Counted from the first letter of the stretch, positions 17,427 through 27,861 are shown. The stretch: DNA of 60,219 nucleotides from JALQTD01 sp965657495 (GCA_965657495.1 CBFHPD010000030.1:1-60219); one strand, 5' to 3'. A program made the numbers and translations. Notes: a model not told the origin generated them from the sequence alone.

Positions 17427-20400
17427 ATGCTGAAACCATCCCAATTGCCTTGGAGCGCTCCGCTTGCGCTGCTTTTTTCGTTTGCCTTCATATTCGGAGA
17501 TGCACATGCCCAGTTCAATTTGGAAGGAGATGCATCGAACGAGGGGGGGGGATGTTACCGGTTGACAGAGGACGATGACAATGAAATCGGGGCTGCTTGG
17601 TCCATCGAGCCGATGGACTTGAATGAGCCGTTTGACGTGGTTTGCACCATCTATTTGGGGGATTCCAACAACAATGGCGGGGACGGCATGGCCTGGGTCA
17701 TTCGCAACGAAGACAGCAATGATTTGCAGCCAAATCAAATGCCAGGTCCAGATGGACAGTACATGGGGTACGGGGACATCGATGAAAGTGTGGTGGTGGA
17801 GATTGACACCGACAACAACAACAGTGCGAACGACCCGGGGTGGGATCATTTGGCGGTGATGCGGGATGGTGAACCCGATCACGACGACCCCACCTGCTTG
17901 TTCGATGCGGTGCCCTGTTTGCCCAACTTTGCGAACGTCGAAGACGATGAGGATCACACCTTTCGGGTAACCTGGGATCCAGCAACCGATAGTTTGAAGG
18001 TTTATTTTGATTGCCTTTTGCGTATCGCAACGACCGTAGACATTCCCACAATCATTGGCGACAGCGAAGGCATTTGGGGCTTCGTGGCGTGCACGGAGGG
18101 CGAGGAGAATGAGCACCGCTTTTGCGAAGCTGAATTGCAGGAGCCCGAAGAAGTGATGCTCGATGACGTGGCATTGTGTCCGGGCGAATCGGTCACGGTG
18201 ACGCTGCCCGACGGCTTGGTTGATGTAAGTTGGTCCCCGAGCAGTGGCCTGTCATCCACGACCGGCAGCGAGGTGGAGGTAAGCCCGGCTGCGACCACAG
18301 CATACACCGTGACGTGGGAGGATGCATGCGGGAATCCCGTCACGGCGACCTTTAACGTGGAAGTGGCTGAATTGGGCATCGATGTGCCGTTGGCAGGCCT
18401 AACCCTGTGCGACGGGGCGCCACTCGATTTGCCACCTGTGTTCCCCCCACCGGGGTACGCGTTGGGATGGGAAGCTGCTGACGGCGCTTTGCCGGCGACA
18501 ATCGATGTCCCAGGTGATTATTCCCTGTTCATCACCACGCCCGAGGCATGTGTATTCGAAGCCTTGATCGCCGTGGGAAACATCGATTTGCCCGATTTGG
18601 ATTTGGGCCCCGATGTGGCGCTCTGTCCAGGGGAGAGCATCGAATTTGACACCGGCATTCCCAACACCGTTTGGCACGACAACAGCTTCGGGTCTTTGTA
18701 CATCGCAACCACCACAGAAACGGTCGAGGCCACCATCGGTTCAGGTGCATGCACGGCGACCGATGCGGTGGAGGTAGTAGAAGTGGCTGATTTTGAGCCC
18801 GATGTGTGGCAAGGAAGCTGGGTGTTGTGTGGCGCGGATGGGGAGGTCACGTTGGATGCGAACGATGCCACTTGGCCTGCAGGTGTGAGTTATGATTGGG
18901 GAGGGGGCGCGCAGGGAGCGACGCTGACGGTGGATGCGCCAGGAACTTACTCAGTGGAAGTGCAAGCCGGGGGGTGCACGAGTGTGTGGATGACGGCGGT
19001 GGAGGAAGCGGCCATAGTTGCGGTGGATTTGGGAGACGATCTGGCGGTATGCCCGGGGGAGTCGGTCACGCTGGATGCGGGCTATCCGGCGGCTTGGACC
19101 TTTTGGGTTTTGGACCAAATCCCACAGGGCTTCAGCGCCACATTCACTCCGCCCACCAGCGGAACGGTCGAAGTAACGGTGTCCAATGGCGACTGCTCCA
19201 TCGAGGATAGCATCGAAATCAATGTCGTTCCGGATTACACCCCTACCTCTTGGCAAGATGTGACCCTGTGCGCCGGGGAATCCGTCACCTTGGACGCGAC
19301 CGACGCGGGATGGAGCGGTGACGCCCCTTCCTACGATTGGGACGGTGGTCCGGAGGTGGCCACGTGGTCGGTCGACGCGGCGGGCACGTACGCCGTGACC
19401 ATCACCGCTGGCGGCTGCGAGCAAGAATTGGCCGTTGACGTAGCCGTTTCTTCGGTGGAGCCCATTGGCCTCGGAGGAGATGTGGAAATCTGTGCAGGGG
19501 AGGACGTTGTGTTGTTTGTGGATTATCCCGATGGATGGGTCGACTGGTTCCTCGATGATGCCCTGGTTGCGTCGAATGCAGCGATTTTCGTCGCGGACAC
19601 CGAAGGCACGGTCACCTGCGAGGTTTCCGATGGCGTTTGCGTTGCCACGGACGGTTTGGAGGTCACACAGCTGCCGGCTTTTGATGCCCAGCTTCCTCTA
19701 TCGGTTAGCTTCTGCGAAGGCGAGACCGCCACCGTGAATGCGGCCCCCGGCGCCTCAAGCTATGTGTGGTCAGACAATGGGGCCGGTTCAACTGTGGTGG
19801 TGGATGCCCCCGGTGTGATCCAAGTGACGACCACCTACCTCGGATGCGAAGCCACCGCTTCGTTCACCGCTGTGGAGGTGCCCTTGCCGGTCATCGACCT
19901 CGGTCCTGATTTCGGGGTGTGCGAGGGGGAGCCTGTGGTGCTCCAAGCCGATGTTCCCGACGCAGATTGGATCCAATGGAACGGCCTCCAATTTGGGGAA
20001 ACCTTCAACGTATACGGCCCAGGTACCATTGTGGTCGAGGTTTCGGCCAACGGCTGCTCGAACACCGATGAAATCACGGTTGATTTTTACCCTTCACCGG
20101 AATTCGACTTGGGCCCCGATCAGCACCATTGCTTCGGCCAAGCCGTGGTCCTCGAAGCGCAAGATTTGCCGTCGAATAGCGAGGTGACGTGGTGGCCAAA
20201 CAACGTTCAAGCGAACCCCATCGTGGTAAATTCCACCGCGACTTACGTGGCGCAGGCCTCTTTGGGGGGGTGTGTGTACACGGACAGCATCAGCGTCGCG
20301 TTTGCAGCGCCTTACTCGCCGGGGTTGCCGGAATCATTCGAGCTGTGTTTGGGCCAAACCTCCGTGCTGACAGCCGAGCCCGCCGACCCCTTGTTCACAA

Positions 20401-20840
20401 GCTGGTACGCCTGGGAACCCGTGGGCAACGGCCTGTCCGTAGAAGTCGACCACGAAGGTACCTACGTCTTTTCCGCAGGCAACGCCTGCGGAACGTGGAT
20501 CCAAACCGTACAGGTCTCGGTCGAAGATTGCGATTGCTCGGTCTTTGTGCCGAGCGCTTTCACGCCCAACAACGACGGTCGCAACGACCGCTTCATGCCT
20601 CAAATGAGCTGCCAGCCGATTGATTACAGTTTTGAGCTGCTCGATCGGTGGGGCGTGCGCTTCTTTTATACCGAAGACCCGAGCGAGGGCTGGATCGGCG
20701 AAGTGCCTGATGGCGAGACGGATGACCGCCCCTTCTTTGGCCAGCAAGACCTCTACATCTACCGCGTTGTGACGGTGTTTGAGACCAACGGAGTGGCGCG
20801 TCACCAAGTGCATACCGGACAAGTTTTGTTGCTGCGGTAA
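17427..20840 (+). CDS. L-type lectin domain protein with Ig-like repeats and T9SS type B (CHU_C) end
   Basis: A 1137-aa exported protein. A signal peptide (hydrophobic SAPLALLFSFAFIFG, cleavage near AHAQ at 26-29) precedes a legume-lectin-like domain at about 30-235, with GDGMAWVIRN and the acidic EIDTDNNNSANDPGWDH Ca/Mn-type stretch. Then come about eleven ~80-residue Ig/PKD-like repeats, each opening with a Cys-x-Gly-Glu-type motif (LGPDVALCPGESI, VEICAGEDVVL, FGVCEGEPVVL). The last ~95 residues start FVPSAFTPNNDGRNDRF and end in IYRVVTVF..GQVLLLR, the CHU_C gliding-motility C-terminal domain for T9SS export. Likely a cell-surface adhesin or glycan-binding protein; the ligand is unknown. 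Monocistronic. Confidence 0.9.
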   Translation: MLKPSQLPWSAPLALLFSFAFIFGDAHAQFNLEGDASNEGGGCYRLTEDDDNEIGAAWSIEPMDLNEPFDVVCTIYLGDSNNNGGDGMAWVIRNEDSNDLQPNQMPGPDGQYMGYGDIDESVVVEIDTDNNNSANDPGWDHLAVMRDGEPDHDDPTCLFDAVPCLPNFANVEDDEDHTFRVTWDPATDSLKVYFDCLLRIATTVDIPTIIGDSEGIWGFVACTEGEENEHRFCEAELQEPEEVMLDDVALCPGESVTVTLPDGLVDVSWSPSSGLSSTTGSEVEVSPAATTAYTVTWEDACGNPVTATFNVEVAELGIDVPLAGLTLCDGAPLDLPPVFPPPGYALGWEAADGALPATIDVPGDYSLFITTPEACVFEALIAVGNIDLPDLDLGPDVALCPGESIEFDTGIPNTVWHDNSFGSLYIATTTETVEATIGSGACTATDAVEVVEVADFEPDVWQGSWVLCGADGEVTLDANDATWPAGVSYDWGGGAQGATLTVDAPGTYSVEVQAGGCTSVWMTAVEEAAIVAVDLGDDLAVCPGESVTLDAGYPAAWTFWVLDQIPQGFSATFTPPTSGTVEVTVSNGDCSIEDSIEINVVPDYTPTSWQDVTLCAGESVTLDATDAGWSGDAPSYDWDGGPEVATWSVDAAGTYAVTITAGGCEQELAVDVAVSSVEPIGLGGDVEICAGEDVVLFVDYPDGWVDWFLDDALVASNAAIFVADTEGTVTCEVSDGVCVATDGLEVTQLPAFDAQLPLSVSFCEGETATVNAAPGASSYVWSDNGAGSTVVVDAPGVIQVTTTYLGCEATASFTAVEVPLPVIDLGPDFGVCEGEPVVLQADVPDADWIQWNGLQFGETFNVYGPGTIVVEVSANGCSNTDEITVDFYPSPEFDLGPDQHHCFGQAVVLEAQDLPSNSEVTWWPNNVQANPIVVNSTATYVAQASLGGCVYTDSISVAFAAPYSPGLPESFELCLGQTSVLTAEPADPLFTSWYAWEPVGNGLSVEVDHEGTYVFSAGNACGTWIQTVQVSVEDCDCSVFVPSAFTPNNDGRNDRFMPQMSCQPIDYSFELLDRWGVRFFYTEDPSEGWIGEVPDGETDDRPFFGQQDLYIYRVVTVFETNGVARHQVHTGQVLLLR

Positions 20841-20866
20841 GGGCCACAATAGGTGCGTAGAATGCG

Positions 20867-20874
20867 TAACTTTG
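20867..20874 (+). promoter_or_regulatory. -7 promoter box (TAACTTTG) of glnS
   Basis: Perfect TAnnTTTG match ending 4 nt before the glnS ATG at 20879 (spacer CAGC); predicts a leaderless mRNA. Confidence 0.7.
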
Positions 20875-20878
20875 CAGC

Positions 20879-22579
20879 ATGTCAAACGAAGCTGCGCACC
20901 CGGCAAGTGACTCCGGACCGGAGGAACGGAAGTCCCTCAACTTCATTGAGCAAAAGATCGAGGCCGATTTGGCCGAAGGCAAGCACGGAGGAAAGGTCAT
21001 TACCCGTTTTCCGCCTGAGCCCAACGGTTATTTGCACATCGGCCATGCGAAAGCCATTTGCGTGAGTTTTGGCCTAGCAGCGAAATACGGTGGGGTGACG
21101 AACCTGCGCTTCGACGACACGAATCCTGAAAAGGAGGACACCGAATACGTCAACAGCATCCGGGAGGACATTGCATGGCTCGGTTTCGACTGGAAAGGCG
21201 GGGAGTATTACACGAGCGATTACTTCGAGCAGCTGTACGCGTTTGCGATGCAGTTGATCGATGCAGGCAAGGCCTACGTGGATGACCAAACCCCGGAAGA
21301 AATCGCCGCCCAAAAAGGCGCCCCCGGCGTCCCCGGCACCCACAGCCCCTTCCGCGACCGCACCCCGGCCGAGAACCGCGCGCTGTTCGAGCAAATGCGG
21401 GCGGGCAAGTTCCAGGAAGGTGCCTGCGTCCTCCGGGCAAAGATCGACATGGCGCATCCGAACATGCTCATGCGCGACCCGCTCATGTACCGGATCAAGT
21501 TCGCGCACCACCACCGCACCGGCGATGCGTGGTGCATCTATCCCATGTACGATTTCGCCCACGGTCAAAGCGATTCCATCGAACACATCACCCACAGCTT
21601 GTGCTCGTTGGAGTTCGAAAACCACCGGCCGCTGTACAATTGGTTCATCGAGCAGCTCAGCATTTACCCCTCCGAACAAACCGAGTTCGCCCGACTCAAC
21701 CTCAACTACACCATCATGTCCAAGCGCAAGCTGCTGCGGCTCGTGCAGGAAGGAGTGGTGGACGGTTGGGACGATCCCCGGATGCCCACCATCAGCGGCT
21801 TACGCCGCCGGGGCTTCACGCCGGCCTCCATCCGGAACTTCGCCGATCGCGTCGGGGTAGCCAAGCGCAACAACGTCATCGATTTCAGCTTGCTCGAATG
21901 GGCCTTGCGCGACGATTTGAACCGCGTGGCTCCGCGCGCCATGGCCGTGTTGCGGCCGCTGAAGCTCGTGGTGGTGAACTACCCGGAAGACCAAGTGGAG
22001 TGGATGCCAACGGTGGTGAACCCAGAAGATCAGGAAGCGGGCACCCGCACCATGCCCTTTGGGCGGGAGCTTTGGATGGAACAGGAGGATTTCCGCGTGG
22101 AGGCGAACAAAAAGTGGTTCCGCTTGGCCCCGGGCCGCACCGTTCGGTTGAAGAGCGCCTTCATCGTGGAATACGTTGACCACTTCACCAACGAGGCCGG
22201 CGAAGTCACCGAGGTCCATGTGCGCTACATTGAAAACAGCCGGAGCGGACAAGACACCTCGGGGGTGAAAGCGAAGGGCACCCTGCACTGGGTGCACGCC
22301 GCCCACGCTGTCGATGCCGAAGTGCGCCTGTACGACCGGTTGTTCAGTGAGCCTTCACCGGACAAGGACAGCGAGGTGGACTTCATGGAATACCTCAATC
22401 CGGATAGCCTCGAAATCATACAAGGGGCGAAGGTCGAACCCCTTTTGGGGGAAGCCGAGCCGGGGGTGACCTACCAGTTCACCCGCCTCGGGTACTTCGC
22501 GGCGGACCCCAAGCACAGCAAGCCCGGGTCACCGGTGTTCAACCGGGCGGTCACCTTGAAGGACGGCTGGAAGGGCTGA
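20879..22579 (+). CDS. glnS: glutamine--tRNA ligase
   Basis: A 566-aa class I aminoacyl-tRNA synthetase that charges tRNA-Gln in the cytoplasm. RFPPEPNGYLHIGHAK carries the HIGH motif at residues 53-56 and is the GlnRS (not bacterial GluRS) version; FDDTNPEKE follows. The KMSKS equivalent is IMSKRKL at about 279-285. The C-terminal anticodon-binding beta barrels are present, so it is full length. Presence of GlnRS means this organism need not use the GatCAB route for Gln-tRNA. The stop TGA directly abuts the TCA (reverse stop) of the convergent pcnB/cca gene, forming TGATCA. Confidence 0.97.
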   Translation: MSNEAAHPASDSGPEERKSLNFIEQKIEADLAEGKHGGKVITRFPPEPNGYLHIGHAKAICVSFGLAAKYGGVTNLRFDDTNPEKEDTEYVNSIREDIAWLGFDWKGGEYYTSDYFEQLYAFAMQLIDAGKAYVDDQTPEEIAAQKGAPGVPGTHSPFRDRTPAENRALFEQMRAGKFQEGACVLRAKIDMAHPNMLMRDPLMYRIKFAHHHRTGDAWCIYPMYDFAHGQSDSIEHITHSLCSLEFENHRPLYNWFIEQLSIYPSEQTEFARLNLNYTIMSKRKLLRLVQEGVVDGWDDPRMPTISGLRRRGFTPASIRNFADRVGVAKRNNVIDFSLLEWALRDDLNRVAPRAMAVLRPLKLVVVNYPEDQVEWMPTVVNPEDQEAGTRTMPFGRELWMEQEDFRVEANKKWFRLAPGRTVRLKSAFIVEYVDHFTNEAGEVTEVHVRYIENSRSGQDTSGVKAKGTLHWVHAAHAVDAEVRLYDRLFSEPSPDKDSEVDFMEYLNPDSLEIIQGAKVEPLLGEAEPGVTYQFTRLGYFAADPKHSKPGSPVFNRAVTLKDGWKG

Positions 22580-24094
22580 TCAAGCAGGTTTTCGCGGTCG
22601 GCGAGGGCGCTTGCTGCGCTCCTGGGGCGGGGTCGTGGCCGGGCGCTTGGCCACGGGTTCCGGTTCGGGCAGGTCGTTGACATCCATGACCGGTTCTAAG
22701 CCCATTTCGGCGGCCCGCGCCACAAGCAATGCTTGCGCCGCCTTGCGTTCATTCGGGATGACCCCGTCGAGGATGGCCTCCTTGATGATGTTCTTCAGGT
22801 CGCCCACGGGTCGGCTCGGCGGGATGCCGAACACTTGCATGATGTCTTCCCCGCTGACCGGTGGTTGGAAGTTGCGGACGTGATCCTTCGCCTCCACTTC
22901 CTTCAGCTTGAGCACGACTTGGTCGTAATTGGCCAAATACCGCTTCACCTTCGCTTCGTTCTTCGAGGTGATGTCCGCCCGGCACAAAATCATCAAATCG
23001 TCGATGTCGTCCCCCGCCTCGAACAGCAGGCGGCGCACGGCGCTGTCGGTGATTTCGGTTTTGGTCAAAGCAATGGGGCGCAAATGCAGGAGCACCAACT
23101 TCTGTACGTAGCGCATCTTCGTATCCAACGGCAGCTTCAGTCGCTTGAACAGCTTGGGGACCATGCGGGCCCCGCGGTCCTCGTGTCCGTGAAAGGTCCA
23201 CCCGGTGTCGGGGTGAAAACGCTTGGTGGGGGGCTTGGCGATGTCGTGCAGGATGGCCGCCCACCGCAACCACAGGTTGGAACTGTGCTCCGCCACGTTG
23301 TCCAACACCTCCAACGTGTGGTAGAAGTTGTCCTTGTGGCCGATTCCGTTGCGCCATTCCACCCCTTGAAGGGCCACCATTTCGGGGAAGAATTGGTGGA
23401 GCAGCTTGGATTTGAACAGCAGCTTGAAGCCCTCCGAAGGCACCGGCGACAAGATGATTTTGTTCAGCTCCGTATGGATGCGCTCTGCCGTGATGATTTC
23501 GAGCCGAGGGGCATTGCGCTGGATTGCCTCGAAACAGCTGGGCTCGATGACAAACCCAAGCTGGGATGCAAAGCGCACGGCCCGGAGCATCCGCAGTGGA
23601 TCGTCCGAAAAGGTGATGTCCGGGTCCAACGGCGTCCGGATGAGGCCGGTCTTCAAATCGTTCAGCCCACCGAAGGGGTCCACCAAGTCGCCAAACGTGT
23701 CTTGGTTCAAGGAAAGGGCCAAGGCGTTGATGGTGAAGTCCCGCCGGTTTTGGTCGTCCGTCAAGGTGCCAGGGGCCACTTCCGGGTTCCGGCTGCCGCG
23801 GGAATACGACTCTTTGCGGGCGCCGACGAACTCAATCTCGAGGTCGTTCCACCGGAACATGGCCGTGCCATAGGTCTTGAACACCGTCACCCGGCCCGCC
23901 TTCAACGCTTCCGCTGCCGCCCGCGCGAGTTCAATGCCACTGCCTTCGCACACGATGTCGATGTCCTTGCTCTTCCGCTGGATCAACAAATCCCGAACGA
24001 ATCCGCCAATGGCGAAGGCCCGCACACCCTGGGCGTCGGCAATCTTCCCGACGGCGCGGAACACCGGCAAATACAAGTCAGCTGCGTAGTTCAT
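22580..24094 (-). CDS. CCA-adding tRNA nucleotidyltransferase / poly(A) polymerase family, HD domain
   Basis: A 504-aa protein. The class II nucleotidyltransferase head has AIGGFVRDLLIQRKSKDIDIV with the catalytic Asp-x-Asp, then VEFVGARKESY, RRDFTINALALSL and DDPLRMLRAVRFASQL, all diagnostic of CCA-adding enzyme/PcnB. An HD-type phosphohydrolase segment follows (NGIGHKDNFYHTLEVLDNV..LRWAAILHDIAKP). The C-terminal tail is Lys/Arg/Pro-rich. It repairs or adds the tRNA 3' CCA end; the tRNA gene in this window does not encode CCA. A frame to 24169 is longer, but a perfect -7 box lies within that extension, so ATG 24094 is used. Confidence 0.92.
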   Translation of the reverse strand: MNYAADLYLPVFRAVGKIADAQGVRAFAIGGFVRDLLIQRKSKDIDIVCEGSGIELARAAAEALKAGRVTVFKTYGTAMFRWNDLEIEFVGARKESYSRGSRNPEVAPGTLTDDQNRRDFTINALALSLNQDTFGDLVDPFGGLNDLKTGLIRTPLDPDITFSDDPLRMLRAVRFASQLGFVIEPSCFEAIQRNAPRLEIITAERIHTELNKIILSPVPSEGFKLLFKSKLLHQFFPEMVALQGVEWRNGIGHKDNFYHTLEVLDNVAEHSSNLWLRWAAILHDIAKPPTKRFHPDTGWTFHGHEDRGARMVPKLFKRLKLPLDTKMRYVQKLVLLHLRPIALTKTEITDSAVRRLLFEAGDDIDDLMILCRADITSKNEAKVKRYLANYDQVVLKLKEVEAKDHVRNFQPPVSGEDIMQVFGIPPSRPVGDLKNIIKEAILDGVIPNERKAAQALLVARAAEMGLEPVMDVNDLPEPEPVAKRPATTPPQERSKRPRRPRKPA

Positions 24095-24105
24095 GTTGGA
24101 AGCTG

Positions 24106-24113
24106 CAAAGTTA
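24106..24113 (-). promoter_or_regulatory. -7 promoter box (TAACTTTG) of the CCA enzyme gene
   Basis: Perfect TAnnTTTG match on the minus strand, 11 nt before the ATG at 24094, in the 23-bp gap after the YrdC-type gene. Confidence 0.65.
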
Positions 24114-24117
24114 GTCC

Positions 24118-24702
24118 TTACGGCCGGAGCACCGAAAACCGGCCTTGCGCATCGAACCGGACCATCCACGAGGGGCGGCTGGCGCCACCGCTATCCCATG
24201 TCCCGACAGCATCGGCGGATGTGCGCAATGTGGGGCTCACTTCCGGAAGTCGGGTAGGCGCCGGTTCGCCGCTGAGGTTCGCACTCGTCGAAGCCAACGG
24301 GCGACCGAGTCCGCGGATGATGAACTGCAAGTACGGATCGACCACGCACCGCACGCCGAGCGAGCCGTCCGCCCGCACCATGCCGGGCGCGAGCCGGTGG
24401 TTGTCCGCGGCCTGGCCCACCACCGTCACCGGCCGGTCGGACTGGTCCATCAACTCCCACGCGGAATCGGGGAGGCCAGGCAGCAGCCGTTCCATTTGGC
24501 CTTCGTCAGCGACCAGGGCCAAAAACGATTTCTCCGCCGGGCGGCCCTTCATTGCCGCCATCCGCGCCACCGCCTCTGCCGACGTCGCGTCACAAGCCAG
24601 CCCCACGACCGTGTCCGTGGCCGAGACCACCACCCCGCCCGCCTTCAAGGCCTGCACCAACTTCAAGGCGTCCTCCCGCCACGGCTCGCCGCGCTTGCTC
24701 AT
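24118..24702 (-). CDS. tsaC: YrdC/Sua5-type L-threonylcarbamoyladenylate synthase
   Basis: A 194-aa protein of the SUA5/YciO/YrdC family. Visible motifs: VSATDTVVGLACDA near the N-terminus, KGRPAEKSFLALV (the KRP-type nucleotide/bicarbonate site) and PLASTSANLSGEPAP (SxN motif). The family makes threonylcarbamoyl-AMP from threonine, bicarbonate and ATP for the t6A37 modification of tRNAs. It has only the YrdC domain. The ATG overlaps the purC stop (ATGA at 24699-24702), so it is translated after purC; a frame start 7 codons upstream is less likely. The gene symbol is by family; a YciO-type paralogue is possible. Confidence 0.85.
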   Translation of the reverse strand: MSKRGEPWREDALKLVQALKAGGVVVSATDTVVGLACDATSAEAVARMAAMKGRPAEKSFLALVADEGQMERLLPGLPDSAWELMDQSDRPVTVVGQAADNHRLAPGMVRADGSLGVRCVVDPYLQFIIRGLGRPLASTSANLSGEPAPTRLPEVSPTLRTSADAVGTWDSGGASRPSWMVRFDAQGRFSVLRP

Positions 24703-25649
24703 GCCGGGTTGGCGGCAATCCACGCCTCTACGGCCCGTTCAACGTCCCCGATGGGGTCGTCGGACGATGTGCCCTCAAAAGGGGTGCCCGTCAGCCGTTC
24801 GAACAACTCGATGTACCGGCCGCTGACCACGCGGATGAAGTCCTCGGGCAAATCGGGCACAGACTGGCCGGTTTTGCCCATGAAATCGTGTGCCATGAGC
24901 CACTCCCGCACAAACTCCTTGCTCAATTGCCGCTGCGGCTCACCTGCCGCTTGGCGCTCCGCATACCCCTCTGCAATGAAGTAGCGCGAACTGTCCGGTG
25001 TGTGGATCTCATCGATGAGGGTCAATTCGCCGTTGCGCAGGCCAAATTCGTATTTCGTATCCACCAAAATTAACCCGCGCTCGGCGGCCATCTCCGTGCC
25101 ACGCGCGAACAGCGCGCGCGTCACCCGTTCCATCTCGGCGTACAACTCAGGCGAGACGATGCCGCGCGCGAGGAGTTCTTCCCGGCTGATGTCTTCATCG
25201 TGGCCGGCTTCGGCCTTGGTGGCGGGGGTGATGATGGGGGCGGGGAAGCGGTCGTGTTCCTTCATGCCATCGGGCATGTGGACGCCGCAAAGGGTCCGAT
25301 CACCGCCGCGGTAGGAGCGCCACGCGTGCCCCGTCAAGTAGCCGCGGATGACCATCTCGAGGCGGATGGGCTCGCAGGTGTGGCCGATGGTCACAGCGGG
25401 ATGTGGCGTGGCCAATTGCCACGTCGGCACGATGTCCGAAACGGCATCGAGGAAGTGGCTGGCGATGCGGTTGAGCACCTCTCCTTTGTAAGGAATGCCC
25501 TGGGGAAGGATGACGTCAAACGCGCTGATGCGGTCGGAAACCACCGCCACCATGCGGCCGCCTTCGAGGGTGTACATGTCGCGGACTTTGCCGTGGTAGG
25601 CATGGGTTTGTCCGGTGAACCGGAAATCCGTGGAGGAGAGGGTGTTCAT
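24699..25649 (-). CDS. purC: phosphoribosylaminoimidazole-succinocarboxamide synthase (SAICAR synthetase)
   Basis: A 316-aa enzyme of purine synthesis that joins CAIR with aspartate using ATP. GKVRDMYTL and VVSDRISAFDVILPQGIP are the N-terminal family signatures; EMVIRGYLTGHAWRSY and LILVDTKYEFGLRNGELTLIDE with the later DSSRYF mark the middle. The length (~316) fits the longer SAICAR synthetase form shared by Bacteroidota and eukaryotes. It has its own perfect -7 box and is followed by tsaC with a 4-bp overlap. Confidence 0.95.
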   Translation of the reverse strand: MNTLSSTDFRFTGQTHAYHGKVRDMYTLEGGRMVAVVSDRISAFDVILPQGIPYKGEVLNRIASHFLDAVSDIVPTWQLATPHPAVTIGHTCEPIRLEMVIRGYLTGHAWRSYRGGDRTLCGVHMPDGMKEHDRFPAPIITPATKAEAGHDEDISREELLARGIVSPELYAEMERVTRALFARGTEMAAERGLILVDTKYEFGLRNGELTLIDEIHTPDSSRYFIAEGYAERQAAGEPQRQLSKEFVREWLMAHDFMGKTGQSVPDLPEDFIRVVSGRYIELFERLTGTPFEGTSSDDPIGDVERAVEAWIAANPA

Positions 25650-25668
25650 GGTCGGATGAATCGGGGGC

Positions 25669-25676
25669 CAAAGGTA
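25669..25676 (-). promoter_or_regulatory. -7 promoter box (TACCTTTG) of purC
   Basis: Perfect TAnnTTTG match on the minus strand, 19 nt before the purC ATG at 25649, in the gap after phoH. Confidence 0.65.
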
Positions 25677-25682
25677 GCGCGG

Positions 25683-26714
<1,032 letters not shown>

Positions 26715-26721
26715 GTGGATG

Positions 26722-26729
26722 CAAAAATA
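26722..26729 (-). promoter_or_regulatory. -7 promoter box (TATTTTTG) of phoH
   Basis: Perfect TAnnTTTG on the minus strand, 7 nt before the phoH ATG. The opposing box of the divergent gene starts only 5 bp away. Confidence 0.65.
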
Positions 26730-26734
26730 CGTAG

Positions 26735-26742
26735 CACCTTTG
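26735..26742 (+). promoter_or_regulatory. -7-like box (CACCTTTG) of the SAM hydroxide adenosyltransferase gene
   Basis: One mismatch to TAnnTTTG; ends 4 nt before the GTG start at 26747. Confidence 0.45.
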
Positions 26743-26746
26743 CACT

Positions 26747-27547
26747 GTGTCGCTAATAACCTTGACTTCTGATTACGGGGAGGGAAGTCCCCATACGGCG
26801 CAGTTGAAAGGCGCCTTGTACCAACGCGCGCCGCTCGCAAACGTGGTGGACGTGTCGCACAGCATCCGCAAGTACGATGTGGCGGAGGCGGTTTGGGTGC
26901 TCAAGCAGGTGGCGGAGGATTTTCCCGACAATTCGGTGCACCTCTTGTGCGTGAAAGCGGCGTGCGACCGGCCGCTGCGGCTGGTGAAGTACCGCCGGCA
27001 GTTCTACCTCGGGGCGGACAACGAGGCGTTTGGCCTGCTGTTCGATCAGGAAGCGCCCATGGTTTATGACCTCTCCGGCGTGCGGTCCGATGGCCCGCTG
27101 CCCACCTTCCCGGAACGGGAGTGGTTCGTTCCTGCTGCCGCGCACCTCGTGACCGGCGGGGCCCCGGAATCCATCGGCCGAATGGCCCCCGCCCTCGAGC
27201 CCAAAACCTTGATGCCCCCGCGTTTGGAAGGCCGGGATTTGGTGGGGGAGGTCGTGTTCATCGACCACTTCGGCAATGCCGTCACCAACATCACCCGGGA
27301 GGTGTTTGAAGCCGCCGTTGGCGCGCGAGAATTCATCATTCCCATGCGGTCCGCTCGGATGGACATCCGCCGCATTTCCACCCACTATTATGAAGTGGCG
27401 GCAGGGGATGCGTTGGCCTTGTTCAACGCTTCCGGCCTGCTCGAAATCGCGGTGAACAACCACAGCGCACCGGGAGGCAATGGCGGAGCCGATACGTTAT
27501 TGGGGCTACGGCGCGAGCAGAGCATCCGCATCACCATCTACGAATGA
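26747..27547 (+). CDS. SAM hydroxide adenosyltransferase (DUF62 / chlorinase-fluorinase superfamily)
   Basis: A 266-aa protein. The start LITLTSDYGEGSPHTAQLKG with Asp9 (TSDYG) and the later HSIRKYDVAEAVWVL, LGADNEAFGLLFD and FIDHFGNAVTNIT are the conserved segments of the DUF62 family. Members hydrolyse S-adenosylmethionine to adenosine and methionine; the related chlorinase and fluorinase are specialised relatives, and nothing here points to halogenation. The start is GTG, chosen because it gives the family N-terminus and follows a -7-like box by 4 nt. The stop overlaps the next ATG (ATGA at 27544). Divergent from phoH with only 32 bp between starts. Confidence 0.9.
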   Translation: MSLITLTSDYGEGSPHTAQLKGALYQRAPLANVVDVSHSIRKYDVAEAVWVLKQVAEDFPDNSVHLLCVKAACDRPLRLVKYRRQFYLGADNEAFGLLFDQEAPMVYDLSGVRSDGPLPTFPEREWFVPAAAHLVTGGAPESIGRMAPALEPKTLMPPRLEGRDLVGEVVFIDHFGNAVTNITREVFEAAVGAREFIIPMRSARMDIRRISTHYYEVAAGDALALFNASGLLEIAVNNHSAPGGNGGADTLLGLRREQSIRITIYE

Positions 27548-27861
27548 ACATCACGCCCAACGCCGATTACCCCGTCCTCCGGCTCGTGCACATGACGTTC
27601 GAGGCCGCATCTGCGGACGCGTTTTTAGCGCTGTTTGCACAGCACCAGGCCGCCATCGCTGCCATGCCCGGATGCGGCGGCGTGGTGTTGGTCGAGCGGC
27701 CCGTGGAGCAGGGCGTGGGCTTTAGCACCGTGAGCCGGTGGGTGAGCACAGCGGACCTCGACGCTTACCGGGCTTCGGACTTGTTTGGCACCGTGTGGCC
27801 CGCCACCAAACGCTTGTTCGCCGCACCTCCCACTGCCGCAAGTTTTACACGGACCCTGTGA
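27544..27861 (+). CDS. antibiotic biosynthesis monooxygenase (ABM)-like dimeric alpha-beta barrel protein
   Basis: A 105-aa protein. The pattern LVHMTFEAASADAFLALFAQHQAAIAAMPGC then GVGFSTVSRWVSTADLDAYRASDLF fits the small ferredoxin-like ABM/YgiN-type fold (beta-alpha-beta, ending in a helix with F/W residues). In Bacteroidota such proteins often read FKPE..F...F and lack a known substrate. Translationally coupled to the SAM hydroxide adenosyltransferase gene by a 4-bp overlap. Function unknown; a heme- or quinol-oxidising role would be guesswork. Confidence 0.7.
   Translation: MNITPNADYPVLRLVHMTFEAASADAFLALFAQHQAAIAAMPGCGGVVLVERPVEQGVGFSTVSRWVSTADLDAYRASDLFGTVWPATKRLFAAPPTAASFTRTL

Noticed and set aside
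22733..24826. 697-aa plus-strand frame over the CCA enzyme and YrdC genes
   Set aside because: Long only because of GC-rich third positions; no conserved motifs.
26747..27547. Fluorinase or chlorinase
   Set aside because: Same superfamily, but no halogenation neighbours and the sequence fits the common SAM-hydrolysing DUF62 group.
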